Part shown: positions 33,143-41,241 of the stretch, one piece after another
How the letters are laid out: every line of letters begins with the position of its first letter
Numbering within the stretch: the first letter of the stretch is position 1
From: Ramlibacter sp.
Lineage (GTDB): Bacteria > Pseudomonadota > Gammaproteobacteria > Burkholderiales > Burkholderiaceae_C
Direction: 5' to 3'
DNA length: 64,000 nt
Assembly: GCA_013815685.1 (NCBI GenBank)
Contig: JACDFR010000009.1
Coordinates: forward strand, 27,741-91,740
The notes under the pieces: model-generated
The model's database searches: none
Told to the model about the DNA's origin: nothing
The model's input: the letters and a program-made list of their open reading frames with translations, nothing else
Program-made: the position numbers and the translations under genes

Positions 33143-34321
33143 ATGCGGTCATTGCTGCTGGTTCTTTCCCTGGCGTTCAGTGTCTCGGTGTCCGCACAGA
33201 CCAGGCCCCCGGACGATCCCGCGCCGGCCGGGCCCGGCGGCATCCAGGGCCAGAACATCCTGGACGTCAAGCCCGAGGTGAAGCCCGACGCGAGCTCCGA
33301 CCCCAAATACATGCAGCAGGGCAACGCGGAGCGCAACAGGGTCCAGCCCGGCAACAACGCGCCGATGTGGCGTGGCGTGGCGGCGGGCGTGGAAGGTTTC
33401 ACCAGCCTGCCCAGGAGCCAGGCACCCGAAGCCGGCGTGCTGATACAGCCGCCGGTGCAGTACCCCGGATCGCGCATGACCACGGCGGGTGAAGCATGGC
33501 GGCAGGTGCGCAACAACTGGATCATCCCGTATGGCGGCGCCCTGTTGCTCATCGCGCTGGGGGCGCTTGCGATCTTCTATTTCGCGCGCGGGCCGCTGGG
33601 CCATGCCGAAGCCGACGGCGGTGGTCGCCGGATCGAACGCTTCACGCCTTTCGAGCGCTCGGCGCATTGGGCCAATGCCATCGCCTTCGTCATCCTTGCC
33701 GTGTCCGGCATCGTCATGGCGTTCGGCAAGTTCTTCCTGCTGCCCGTCCTGGGGCTCAGCCTGTTCGGCTGGCTCACCTACGCGCTCAAGACGATGCACA
33801 ACTTCGCCGGGCCGGTGTTCGCGGTGTCGCTGGTGGTCGTGTTCTTCACGTTCCTGCGCGACGAATGGCCCCAGCGCGGTGACTTGAAATGGATGCTCAA
33901 GGCCGGCGGGGTGTTCAGCAAATCCGGCGAGGAACCACCTTCGCACCGCTTCAACGCGGGCGAGAAGGTGGTGTTCTGGCTGGGGGTGCTGTTCCTGGGC
34001 GTCTTCGTTGTGTCGTCCGGCCTCGTCATGGACAAGCTCATTCCCAACCTCGTGTACGAGCGCGGCACCATGCAGATCGCCCATATGGTGCATGCGGTGT
34101 CGTCCGTGCTGATGATGTGCCTGATGGCGCTGCATATCTACCTGGGCACCATTGGCATGCGTGGCGCCTACGCGGCGATGCGCACAGGCTATGTCGACGA
34201 GGCCTGGGCCCGCGAGCACCATGCCTATTGGCACGACGATATCCAGGCCGGCAAGATCTCCGCGCACCGCAGCCGCCAGCTGGTGGGCGGCGACCATGCC
34301 GAGACCGCGCGCGTCGCTTGA
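33143..34321 (+). CDS. fdhC: Formate dehydrogenase gamma subunit, cytochrome b556
   Basis: A 392-residue membrane subunit starting at ATG 33143. It has a signal peptide and a long periplasmic N-terminal region (about 20-120), then helices with heme-ligand histidines: RFTPFERSAHWANAIAF, LKTMHNFAGPVFAVS, and IAHMVHAVSSVLMMCLMALH. It transfers electrons to the quinone pool. The N-terminal extension (KPDASSDPKYMQQGN) is longer than in E. coli FdnI and is typical of beta-proteobacterial versions. Confidence 0.93.
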   Translation: MRSLLLVLSLAFSVSVSAQTRPPDDPAPAGPGGIQGQNILDVKPEVKPDASSDPKYMQQGNAERNRVQPGNNAPMWRGVAAGVEGFTSLPRSQAPEAGVLIQPPVQYPGSRMTTAGEAWRQVRNNWIIPYGGALLLIALGALAIFYFARGPLGHAEADGGGRRIERFTPFERSAHWANAIAFVILAVSGIVMAFGKFFLLPVLGLSLFGWLTYALKTMHNFAGPVFAVSLVVVFFTFLRDEWPQRGDLKWMLKAGGVFSKSGEEPPSHRFNAGEKVVFWLGVLFLGVFVVSSGLVMDKLIPNLVYERGTMQIAHMVHAVSSVLMMCLMALHIYLGTIGMRGAYAAMRTGYVDEAWAREHHAYWHDDIQAGKISAHRSRQLVGGDHAETARVA

Positions 34322-34337
34322 TGCAGGAGCAAAGAAG

Positions 34338-34853
34338 ATGAAAAGATACCTCGTGTGCGCCATCCTGGTTGCGGCCTGTGCCGCGTCTTTCGCCAAGCTC
34401 CCGCCACTGGACGACGCGGCCAAGGCAAAGGCTGCCGAAGCCGCGTCAAAAGCTGCCTGGCAAGCCAAGGTGGATGGGTTCCAGCTGTGCAAGGCCCAGG
34501 ACAAGGTGGCGGCGCAGTACATGAAGACCGCGGGCAGGAACGTGCCGGCCAAGGATGCGAAGCTGGTCGCGACGGCGGCAACTGCGGCAACTTCGGCGGC
34601 ACCGGCCACCGCTCCTGCCGCCCCCGCTGCAGCTACTGCGGCTGCAGCGCAGCCCCCGGCCGCGGCGGCATCGGGCACGCCCGTTTTGACAGCCGCTGCG
34701 CCATTGCCCCCGTGTAACGAGCCGGGGCCCTATGCCTCCAACCCCGTCGAGCAAAAGCCCCTGGAAACCTCGGGTGCGCATTCGCCTACCGGAACCGCGG
34801 CCAGCCCGCCCAGCGTCAAGCCGGACTCCGCCGCGATGGCGCCCAAGAAATAG
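34338..34853 (+). CDS. Ala/Pro-rich exported protein in the fdh operon, unknown function
   Basis: A 171-residue protein with signal peptide MKRYLVCAILVAACAASFA. The mature N-terminal half is helical and charged (DDAAKAKAAEAASKAAWQAK, then LCKAQDKVAAQYMKTAG). The middle is a low-complexity Ala/Pro/Thr stretch (about 85-125), and the tail is PCNEPGPYASNPVEQKPLE. It has three mature cysteines at most and no recognised domain. AGGAGCAAAGAAG precedes the ATG. Its position between fdhC and fdhD suggests a link to formate dehydrogenase. Confidence 0.75.
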   Translation: MKRYLVCAILVAACAASFAKLPPLDDAAKAKAAEAASKAAWQAKVDGFQLCKAQDKVAAQYMKTAGRNVPAKDAKLVATAATAATSAAPATAPAAPAAATAAAAQPPAAAASGTPVLTAAAPLPPCNEPGPYASNPVEQKPLETSGAHSPTGTAASPPSVKPDSAAMAPKK

Positions 34854-34870
34854 CCCGGGAGGCTGTCTCC

Positions 34871-35803
34871 CTGGCCCTGCCCTTCCTCTCCGAAGCACGT
34901 GCGCCGCTGACGCGCGAGATCGAAACCGTCAACGAGTACGGGGAGCGCGCGGCTATCTCGATCCCGGCCGAGCGGCCCCTGACCGTGTACGTCGACCGGC
35001 GCGAGCTGGTCACGCTGATGACCCTGGGCGCGATGCCGGAACTCCTGGTGCTGGGCTACCTGCGCAACCAGCGGCTGGTACGCCTGGTCGATGAGGTCGA
35101 GTCCATCACCGTCGATTGGGAAGTGGGCGCCGCGGCCGTGAAGACGCGATCGGGCATCCGGCGGCTCAAGGAGCGCACCGCCCGGCGCGTCGTCACGACG
35201 GGATGCGGCCAGGGCAGCGTCTTCGGCGGGCTCATGGACGATATCGAGTCGATCCACTTGCCTGCGGCCTCCATCACGCAGGCCCAGCTGTACGCGATTG
35301 TCAACGCGATCCGCCTGCAGGAGAGCACGTACAAGTCGGCCGGCTCGGTGCACGGCTGTGCGTTGTTCAGCGGCGAGGAGATGTTGCTGTTCGTCGAGGA
35401 TGTCGGCCGGCACAACGCCATCGACACCATCGCCGGGTGGATGTGGATGCAAGAAATCGCCCCCACGCTCCCCGCTGCGCGAGGTTCGCTGCCCCCCGAG
35501 AGGGTCCTCGCGCCCAAGGGCGGCCTGTCGGCGCTCGACGCCGCGCAAAGCGACAGCGACCCGTTCGTCTTTTACACCACGGGCCGCCTGACCAGCGAGA
35601 TGGTGATCAAGTCCGCGCAGATGGGCGTGCCGATCGTGGTGTCGCGCAGCGGCATCACGCAGATGGGCCACGAGATCGCGCAGCGTCTGGGCCTGTGCGC
35701 CATCGGGCGGGCGACCAACAAGCATTTTCTCTGCTACTGCGGCGCCGATCGCCTGAAACTGCAGCCCGAACTGGCGGGCCCCAAATTGCGCGCGATCGCC
35801 TGA
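34871..35803 (+). CDS. fdhD: Formate dehydrogenase accessory sulfurtransferase FdhD (probable CTG start, internal insertion)
   Basis: FdhD sulfurates the Mo-cofactor so that the alpha subunit is active. Conserved blocks: TREIETVNEYGERAAIS, ERPLTVYVDRRELVTLMTLG, LLVLGYLRNQRLVR, TTGCGQGSVFGGLMDD with the functional Cys, GSVHGCALF and VGRHNAIDTIAGWM. The conserved N-terminus has no ATG/GTG/TTG start. CTG 34871, 8 bases after GGGAGG, is the best candidate; GTG 34985 would cut conserved sequence. After WMWMQ about 30 residues (PTLPAARGSLPPERVLAPKG and following) derive from a repeat before the family resumes at FYTTGRLTSEMV. Confidence 0.85.
   Translation: MALPFLSEARAPLTREIETVNEYGERAAISIPAERPLTVYVDRRELVTLMTLGAMPELLVLGYLRNQRLVRLVDEVESITVDWEVGAAAVKTRSGIRRLKERTARRVVTTGCGQGSVFGGLMDDIESIHLPAASITQAQLYAIVNAIRLQESTYKSAGSVHGCALFSGEEMLLFVEDVGRHNAIDTIAGWMWMQEIAPTLPAARGSLPPERVLAPKGGLSALDAAQSDSDPFVFYTTGRLTSEMVIKSAQMGVPIVVSRSGITQMGHEIAQRLGLCAIGRATNKHFLCYCGADRLKLQPELAGPKLRAIA
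35463..35530 (+). repeat. Repeat element embedded in frame within fdhD
   Basis: CCCCACGCTCCCCGCTGCG, GTTCGCTGCCCCCCGAGAGG, and GCGCCCAAGGGCGGCC match the intergenic repeat copies at 32205 and 41060. Here the repeat is inside the fdhD reading frame and is translated. It lies between two conserved FdhD blocks, so the protein tolerates it or is damaged by it. Confidence 0.7.
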
Positions 35804-35820
35804 GCCCCGCCGGCGGTGGC

Positions 35821-37266
35821 ATGATTGCCGTCGTGGACGATGTGCAATCCCTTTCCAATGCTCCCGGCATGACCACGCCCCCGCGGCGCATGCCCTTGCC
35901 GGCGTGGCTGCGCGAAGGCCTGCGAGCGGGTTTGCTCATGCGGCCGCGGGTCGCCCGCGAGCAGCCCACGCCGGTGCAGGTCGCCTTGCTGCTGCTCATC
36001 TTGTGGGCGGTCGAGCTCGGCTTGGCGCGCCTGGAGATCGCCGGGCCCGCGCAGTTCGACCTGCGCGGCTGGCTCGCGCCCTGGTGGAGCACGGCGGCTT
36101 TGCTGCTTCTGGCCTGGTGGGGCCTGTCCGGCGCACGCGCCGGACAGGCCCAGCCTGCCAGCCTCGCTGCCTGGCTCGCGCTGTGGATGGCCGCCGTCAT
36201 GCCGGCCAACGTCGTGTCGCAGTTGCTGGGCATCGCGCATGCCCACGGCGCGTTGCCGATGCTCGGGAACTCGGCCACCGCGGCGTGGGCGGTCTATCTC
36301 TGCCTGTGGGCCTGGACCGTCGCGGCGGTGCTGCTGTTGTTCCGGCACTTCGGCGTGCCCCGCGCGCGCATCGCCGTGCTCGGCCTGGGCATGGTGGGGC
36401 TTTTTGCGCTCACGGCGTGGCAGTTTCCAGACCGCCCCTGGCGGGCCGATATCGCCCATGCGCCCGCCGAGCAGCGTGCGGCGCTGCAGTTGAGCCAGAG
36501 CGTCTTCGAGGCCCAGCAGGCACTTTGGCAGCGCACGGTATCCGGCTTGGCGGCCGAACGGGCCGGTGTGGTCGACGTCTATGGGCTGGTCTTTGCGCCC
36601 TTCGCCGACGAGGACGTGTTCCTGCGCGAAGGCAACATGGTGGCCAAGGTGCTGGCGGAACGGTTCGACGCCCACGGCCGGGTCATTCATCTGGCCAATC
36701 ACCCCGAGACCACCGAAACGCACGCCTGGGCGACGCCGGCCAACCTGGAGCGCGCCATCGAGGCGCTGGCGACCCGCATGGACCGGGAGCATGACGTGCT
36801 GGTGGTGTACCTCACCTCGCATGGGGCGAAGGATTTCCGCCTGGCGGCCGCCCACGGGCCCTTGCAGGTCGACCCCGTGAGCCCCGGCGAGCTCAGGCGC
36901 GCGCTCGACCGCGCCGGCATACGCAATCTGGTTGTTGCCGTATCCGCCTGCTATTCCGGCGGCTGGGTTGGGCCCTTGGCAAGCGATACGACGCTGGTCA
37001 TGACGGCGGCGGACGCCGACCACACTTCGTTCGGCTGCGGGCGCCTGTCCGAGCTCACCTTCTTCGGCCGGGCCTTGTTCGACGAGCAGCTGCGCAAGAC
37101 CCACTCCTTCGAGCAGGCGTTTGCGCAGGCCGTGCCCTTGATCCGCCAGCGTGAGGTCGAGGCGGGCAAGGACGACGGCTTCTCCAATCCCCAGATCAGC
37201 GTGGGCGACCGGATCCGCCCGGTACTGCGCGAGCTGGAACAGCGCCTTGCGCCCGCCAAGCCCTAA
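35821..37266 (+). CDS. Membrane-anchored C13-family (legumain-like) peptidase
   Basis: A 481-residue protein. The N-terminal half carries about five membrane helices (e.g. VALLLLILWAVELGLARLE, ALLLLAWWGLSGARA, AAVLLLFRHFG). The C-terminal half is a peptidase C13 domain with catalytic His in LVVYLTSHGAKDF and Cys in VAVSACYSGGWVG, preceded by VYGLVFAPFADEDVF. The domain faces the periplasm if topology follows the positive-inside rule. The start may be ATG 35821 or 35869. No substrate is known. Confidence 0.87.
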   Translation: MIAVVDDVQSLSNAPGMTTPPRRMPLPAWLREGLRAGLLMRPRVAREQPTPVQVALLLLILWAVELGLARLEIAGPAQFDLRGWLAPWWSTAALLLLAWWGLSGARAGQAQPASLAAWLALWMAAVMPANVVSQLLGIAHAHGALPMLGNSATAAWAVYLCLWAWTVAAVLLLFRHFGVPRARIAVLGLGMVGLFALTAWQFPDRPWRADIAHAPAEQRAALQLSQSVFEAQQALWQRTVSGLAAERAGVVDVYGLVFAPFADEDVFLREGNMVAKVLAERFDAHGRVIHLANHPETTETHAWATPANLERAIEALATRMDREHDVLVVYLTSHGAKDFRLAAAHGPLQVDPVSPGELRRALDRAGIRNLVVAVSACYSGGWVGPLASDTTLVMTAADADHTSFGCGRLSELTFFGRALFDEQLRKTHSFEQAFAQAVPLIRQREVEAGKDDGFSNPQISVGDRIRPVLRELEQRLAPAKP

Positions 37267-37300
37267 TTCCCGGCTGAGTCTCTCCCGATAAGGTACGCCC

Positions 37301-39823
37301 ATGATATTGACCTCTCCCTGGCGGCTGGGGTGGCGCACCCTGTGGCGCGACTTGCGCGCCGGCGAGCTGCGGCTGCTGATCGTCGCCGTGACCCTGGCGG
37401 TGGCGGCCCTTACGGCCGTGGGATTCTTCGCGGACCGGCTCAAGGGCGGGCTGGCACGGGACGCACGCCAGTTGCTCGGCGGCGATGCCGTCGTCTCCAG
37501 CGACAACCCCACACCCCAGGCTTTCATCGACAAGGCGCGCTCGCTGGGGCTGCAAGCCGTCATGACGCTGGGCTTTCCGACGATGGCCCGCGCCCCCGAT
37601 GCCAAGGGCGGTGCGAGCAAGCTGGTGGCTTTCAAGGCCGTGCCGCCGGGTTATCCGCTGCGCGGCAGCCTCACGGTGGCCGGCGGACCCGAGGCGCCGG
37701 GCGCCACCACGCGCGACATCCCGGCCCAGGGCGAGGCCTGGGCCGATGCTCCGCTGCTCGAGGCACTGGAGCTGAAAGTCGGCGACCTGCTGCTGCTGGG
37801 GGACACCCAGCTGCGGGTCGGGCGCGTGATCGTGGCCGAGCCCGACCGGGGTACCGGCTTCTCCAATTTCGCGCCGCGCGTGATGATCAACGAAGCCGAT
37901 CTGGCCGCTACGCGGCTCATCCAGCCGGCCAGCCGCGTGGGCTACCGCTTCGCCGTGGCCGGTGCCGATGCGCAGGTGGCCACCTTCGTCGAATGGGCGT
38001 TGCACGAGGCCAGGAACCCCGCGGTGCGTGGCGTGCGAATCGAATCGCTGGAGGGCGGCCGCCCGGAGATGCGCCAAACCCTCGACCGCGCCGAGAAGTT
38101 CCTGAATCTGGTGGCCTTGCTGTCGGCGCTGCTGAGCGCGGTGGCCGTTGCGCTGGCCGCGCGCGGCTTTGCCGCGGCGCACCTGAACGACTGCGCCATG
38201 CTGCGCGTGCTGGGGCAGAGCCAGAGCACCATCGCCTGGAGCTATGCCTTCGAGTTCGCGATGATCGGCATCGCTGCGAGCCTGCTGGGCGTAGTGATCG
38301 GCTACGCGGTGCACTTCGTTTTCATCCTGCTGCTGGCCGGGCTGGTCGGCACCGAGTTGCCCGGTGCGAGCCTGTGGCCGGCCGGGTTCGGCGTCGGCAT
38401 GGGCCTGACCTTGCTGTTCGCCTTCGGCCTGCCGCCGGTGCTGCAGCTCGCCCAGGTGCCGCCCCTGCGGGTAATCCGCCGCGATGTCGGCAACCTCAAG
38501 CCCGCCTCGGCCGCCGTGCTGACGGTGGGGGTGATCGGCTTCGCGGCCTTGCTGCTGGCGGCCAGCAGCGACCTTCGCCTGGGCGGCATCGCGGTGGGCG
38601 GCTTCGCCGTCGCCGTGCTGCTCTTCGCCGGCTTGAGCTGGGTCGCCGTCAAGCTGCTGCGCATGTCGGTGAACGAGTCGACGGCGCCGCGCTGGCTGGT
38701 GCTGGCCACGCGCCAGATCTCCGCGCGGCCCGCATACGCGGTAGTGCAGGTCAGCGCGCTGGCGGTGGGCTTGCTCGCGCTGGTACTGCTGGTGCTGCTG
38801 CGCACCGACCTGGTCGCGAGCTGGCGCAAGGCCACCCCCCCCGATGCGCCGAACCGATTCGTCATCAACGTGATGCCGGACCAAAGCGAGGCCTTCCAGA
38901 AGACGTTGCGCGATGCCGGGGTCAAGCGCTTCGACTGGTACCCGATGATCCGCGGGCGCCTGGTCTCGGTGAACGGCAAGACGGTGACGCCGGACGACTA
39001 CACCGAAGACCGGGCCAGGCGCCTGGTCGATCGCGAGTTCAACCTGTCCGCCACCCCGGTTCAGCCGCCGCACAACCAGGTGGTGGCGGGCCAGTGGCTG
39101 CCCGGTGAGCGCGGCGCCGTGAGCGTGGAAGAAGGGATCGCGCAAACGCTGGGCCTGAAGCTGGGCGACCAGCTGCGCTTCGACATCGGGGGCGTGCAGA
39201 CCGATGGGAAGGTCACGTCGCTGCGCAAGGTCGACTGGGGCTCGATGCGGGCCAATTTCTTCGTCATCTACCCGGTGAGCCAGCTCGCCGACGTGCCCGT
39301 CACCTACATGAGCGCGTTCCGCGCGCCCGAGCGCCGCGGCTTCGACAACCAGCTGGTCCGCTCGTTTCCCAACATCACGAACGTCGACATGACCAGCACC
39401 ATCAACCAGGTGCAGGGCGTGCTGGACAAGGTGATCCGCGCCGTCGAGTTCCTGTTCGGCTTCACGCTGGCCGCCGGCGTGGTGGTGCTGTTCGCCGCCG
39501 TCACGGCCACGCGGGAAGAACGAGCCCGCGAGTTCGCGATCATGCGAGCCGTGGGCGCCAGCAGCGTGCTGCTGCGCCAGGTCCAGCGCGCCGAGCTGGT
39601 GGGCATCGGCCTGCTCGCCGGGTTTCTGGCCAGCACCGTCGCCAGCGCGGTGGGGTGGGCCATGGCCCGCTACGCCTTCGATTTCGCCTGGACCGCTTCG
39701 CCCTGGGTGCCGCTCTTCGGCGCCCTGGCCGGTGCGGCGCTGGCGCTTGCGGCGGGCTGGTGGGGCCTGCGCGAAGTGCTCAATCGCCCGGTGGTGGAGA
39801 CCCTGCGGCGCGCGGCTGAATGA
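37301..39823 (+). CDS. FtsX-like ABC transporter permease (YbbP type)
   Basis: An 840-residue permease with two FtsX-type halves. WRTLWRDLRAGELRLLIVAV starts the first helix, large extracytoplasmic loops follow (about 45-250 and 490-690), and ten helices are predicted in total. LLSAVAVALAARGFAAAHLN and ATREERAREFAIMRAVGAS are the coupling segments. YbbP works with the ATPase YbbA and the hydrolase TesA in E. coli, but no ATPase gene is adjacent here. Cargo is unknown, possibly lipophilic or cell-envelope related. Confidence 0.9.
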   Translation: MILTSPWRLGWRTLWRDLRAGELRLLIVAVTLAVAALTAVGFFADRLKGGLARDARQLLGGDAVVSSDNPTPQAFIDKARSLGLQAVMTLGFPTMARAPDAKGGASKLVAFKAVPPGYPLRGSLTVAGGPEAPGATTRDIPAQGEAWADAPLLEALELKVGDLLLLGDTQLRVGRVIVAEPDRGTGFSNFAPRVMINEADLAATRLIQPASRVGYRFAVAGADAQVATFVEWALHEARNPAVRGVRIESLEGGRPEMRQTLDRAEKFLNLVALLSALLSAVAVALAARGFAAAHLNDCAMLRVLGQSQSTIAWSYAFEFAMIGIAASLLGVVIGYAVHFVFILLLAGLVGTELPGASLWPAGFGVGMGLTLLFAFGLPPVLQLAQVPPLRVIRRDVGNLKPASAAVLTVGVIGFAALLLAASSDLRLGGIAVGGFAVAVLLFAGLSWVAVKLLRMSVNESTAPRWLVLATRQISARPAYAVVQVSALAVGLLALVLLVLLRTDLVASWRKATPPDAPNRFVINVMPDQSEAFQKTLRDAGVKRFDWYPMIRGRLVSVNGKTVTPDDYTEDRARRLVDREFNLSATPVQPPHNQVVAGQWLPGERGAVSVEEGIAQTLGLKLGDQLRFDIGGVQTDGKVTSLRKVDWGSMRANFFVIYPVSQLADVPVTYMSAFRAPERRGFDNQLVRSFPNITNVDMTSTINQVQGVLDKVIRAVEFLFGFTLAAGVVVLFAAVTATREERAREFAIMRAVGASSVLLRQVQRAELVGIGLLAGFLASTVASAVGWAMARYAFDFAWTASPWVPLFGALAGAALALAAGWWGLREVLNRPVVETLRRAAE

Positions 39824-39846
39824 CCCGGCCATCGACAATGGTGGGC

Positions 39847-39981
39847 ATGCAGATTCAGGAAAAAACTCCACCGGGCACCCCTTTCGAACGGATCGGCGGG
39901 GAAGAGAGAGTCAAGGCGCTGGTCGAGCGCTTCTACGACCTCTTCCAAACGGCAGATTGGATGCGCAACACGCACGGCTGA
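39847..39981 (+). pseudogene. Group II truncated hemoglobin, internally deleted
   Basis: ATG 39847 opens a 44-codon frame. The first 32 residues, MQIQEKTPPGTPFERIGGEE and VKALVERFYDLF, are the N-terminus of a trHbO-type globin. The last, QTADWMRNTHG, resembles the normal C-terminus of such globins (about 130 residues long). The heme pocket (CD, E and F helices, proximal His) is missing, so about 90 codons were deleted in frame. The product cannot bind heme. It is followed at once by a large palindrome that may have caused the loss. Confidence 0.65.
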
Positions 39982-39996
39982 AGAATGCTCGCCAGC

Positions 39997-40393
39997 TTGG
40001 TGGGCAAGGCCGGCGGCCGGGGTGGGTCGTTCTCCGGTCACGCTCGCGGGCGCCCGGGTAGGCGCGCCTGCGTCATTGCGTCAACACCGCTGTTTCAACG
40101 CCTACTTTGGGCCAACCGCGAATGGACCTGCGCCCGACCCACCCCGACCACCGACCTTCAGGGACGGGGTAAGCGTTCGGCGGTTTCGGGGCCCGCGTTC
40201 CGGCAGTTCTGTCGGCGTGCGGCCACATCACTTGAGGCTGGGGGTTGGGGTGGCCGGGCGCAGGTCCATTCGCGGTTGCCCCAGAGGCGGCGTACCTATC
40301 AGGGCGTTGACGCAATGATGCAGGCATGCCCGGATAGCCGCCCGCGAGCGTGACCGGAGAACGGCCACCCCGGCCCCCAGCCGTGCCCACCAA
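39997..40393. repeat. Large imperfect palindrome, 397 bp
   Basis: Left arm 39997 to about 40166 is the inverse of about 40226-40393. Shared blocks include TTGGTGGGCA, CGTTCTCCGGTCACGCTCGC, TCATTGCGTCAAC and CAACCGCGAATGGACCTGCG. The arms are imperfect, with a roughly 60-base centre. It fills the space between the broken globin and smr and codes for nothing credible. A 37-base piece identical to the right arm recurs at 44312-44348. This looks like a MITE or head-to-head repeat unit. Confidence 0.85.
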
Positions 40394-40416
40394 CATCGAG
40401 CGAAAAAGGCGCTAGC

Positions 40417-41058
40417 TCATCCCGCCGACGGCTTGAGCAGGACCACCACCGCCCCGGCACCGCCCTCGTCGCCGCGCGCCTGCACGAAGGCCAGTACTTC
40501 GTCCTTCTGGATCAGCCAGCTTTGCACCTTGCCTTTAAGCACCGGCATCTTGCCCGGCGAGCCCAGGCCTTTTCCATGCACCACGCGCACGCAGCGCAAG
40601 CCGCGGCGATGGGCGTCGCGCATGAAACCGGCGAGCGCTTCGCGCGCTTCCTCGCGCCGCAGCCCGTGCAGGTCGATCTCGCCCTGGATGCTCCAGCCGC
40701 CCTTGCGCAGCTTGCGCGTGACGTCGGTGCCAATGCCCGGACGGCGAAAGCTCAGCGCATCGTCGATGTCGAGCAAGGTGGCGGCATCGAACTCGTCGCT
40801 GATCGCTTCGCGCAACACGCGTTGCTCGTCCAGTTGCTGCTGCACTGCGATCGGCGGCGGCTGGTCGGGTGCCAGGTGCACGCGCCGGTGATCGCGGACC
40901 GGTTTGACGGCGCCGGCGGCTCGCACGAAAAGATCCTTCTCGGCGTGGGCGCGGCGTTCGGCTTCGAGGCGCGCGGCTTCCTGCGCGGCGGCCAGCTTCT
41001 GTTGCTCCGCCAGCTTCTGCTGGATGTGCTGCAGGTCCTTGAGCGACTTGGCTTTCAC
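40417..41058 (-). CDS. Smr-domain protein (putative DNA endonuclease)
   Basis: A 213-residue protein with a charged, coiled N-terminal half (KDLQHIQQKLAEQQKLAAAQ) and a C-terminal Smr domain. The domain motifs are GEIDLHGLRREEAREALAGF and CVRVVHGKGLGSPG, the LDLHG/HGKG pair typical of nicking endonucleases. It is similar in size and order to E. coli SmrA/SmrB (YfcN); SmrB acts on collided ribosomes, but equivalence is not shown here. It is followed by the palindrome and faces away from radC. Confidence 0.9.
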   Translation of the reverse strand: MKAKSLKDLQHIQQKLAEQQKLAAAQEAARLEAERRAHAEKDLFVRAAGAVKPVRDHRRVHLAPDQPPPIAVQQQLDEQRVLREAISDEFDAATLLDIDDALSFRRPGIGTDVTRKLRKGGWSIQGEIDLHGLRREEAREALAGFMRDAHRRGLRCVRVVHGKGLGSPGKMPVLKGKVQSWLIQKDEVLAFVQARGDEGGAGAVVVLLKPSAG

Positions 41059-41059
41059 G

Positions 41060-41235
41060 AACGAGCCCCCACGCTTGTCACTTCGTGTACTGCCGGCTCG
41101 CGCAGCGTCCGTGCGCGCAGCTGTGCAGTGGAGCGAGCCGACAACGGGCCTACGCTATGCACGTTCCGAGGCATTGCGCTGCGGCCCGTTCCCCCCGAGG
41201 GGGCCTTCGCGCCTTGGGGCGGCCCGGCGGCGCTC
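41060..41235 (+). repeat. GC-rich palindromic repeat element between smr and radC
   Basis: GCCCCCACGCTTGTCACTTCG at 41064 and CGTTCCCCCCGAGGGGGCC near 41188, then GCGCCTTGGGGCGGCC and CGGCGGCGCTCATG. It has the same order of blocks as the fdhD-embedded copy, spread over more DNA. It lies in the promoter region of smr and after the radC stop. Confidence 0.65.
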
Positions 41236-41241
41236 ATGACC

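Noticed and set aside
37196..39871. An 891-codon open frame antisense to the FtsX-like permease
   Set aside because: This is a shadow frame caused by high third-position GC; it has no domain and spans two sense genes.
39985..40396. Open frames on both strands within the large palindrome
   Set aside because: They are Arg/Pro/Gly-rich products of the inverted arms, with no start signals or family.
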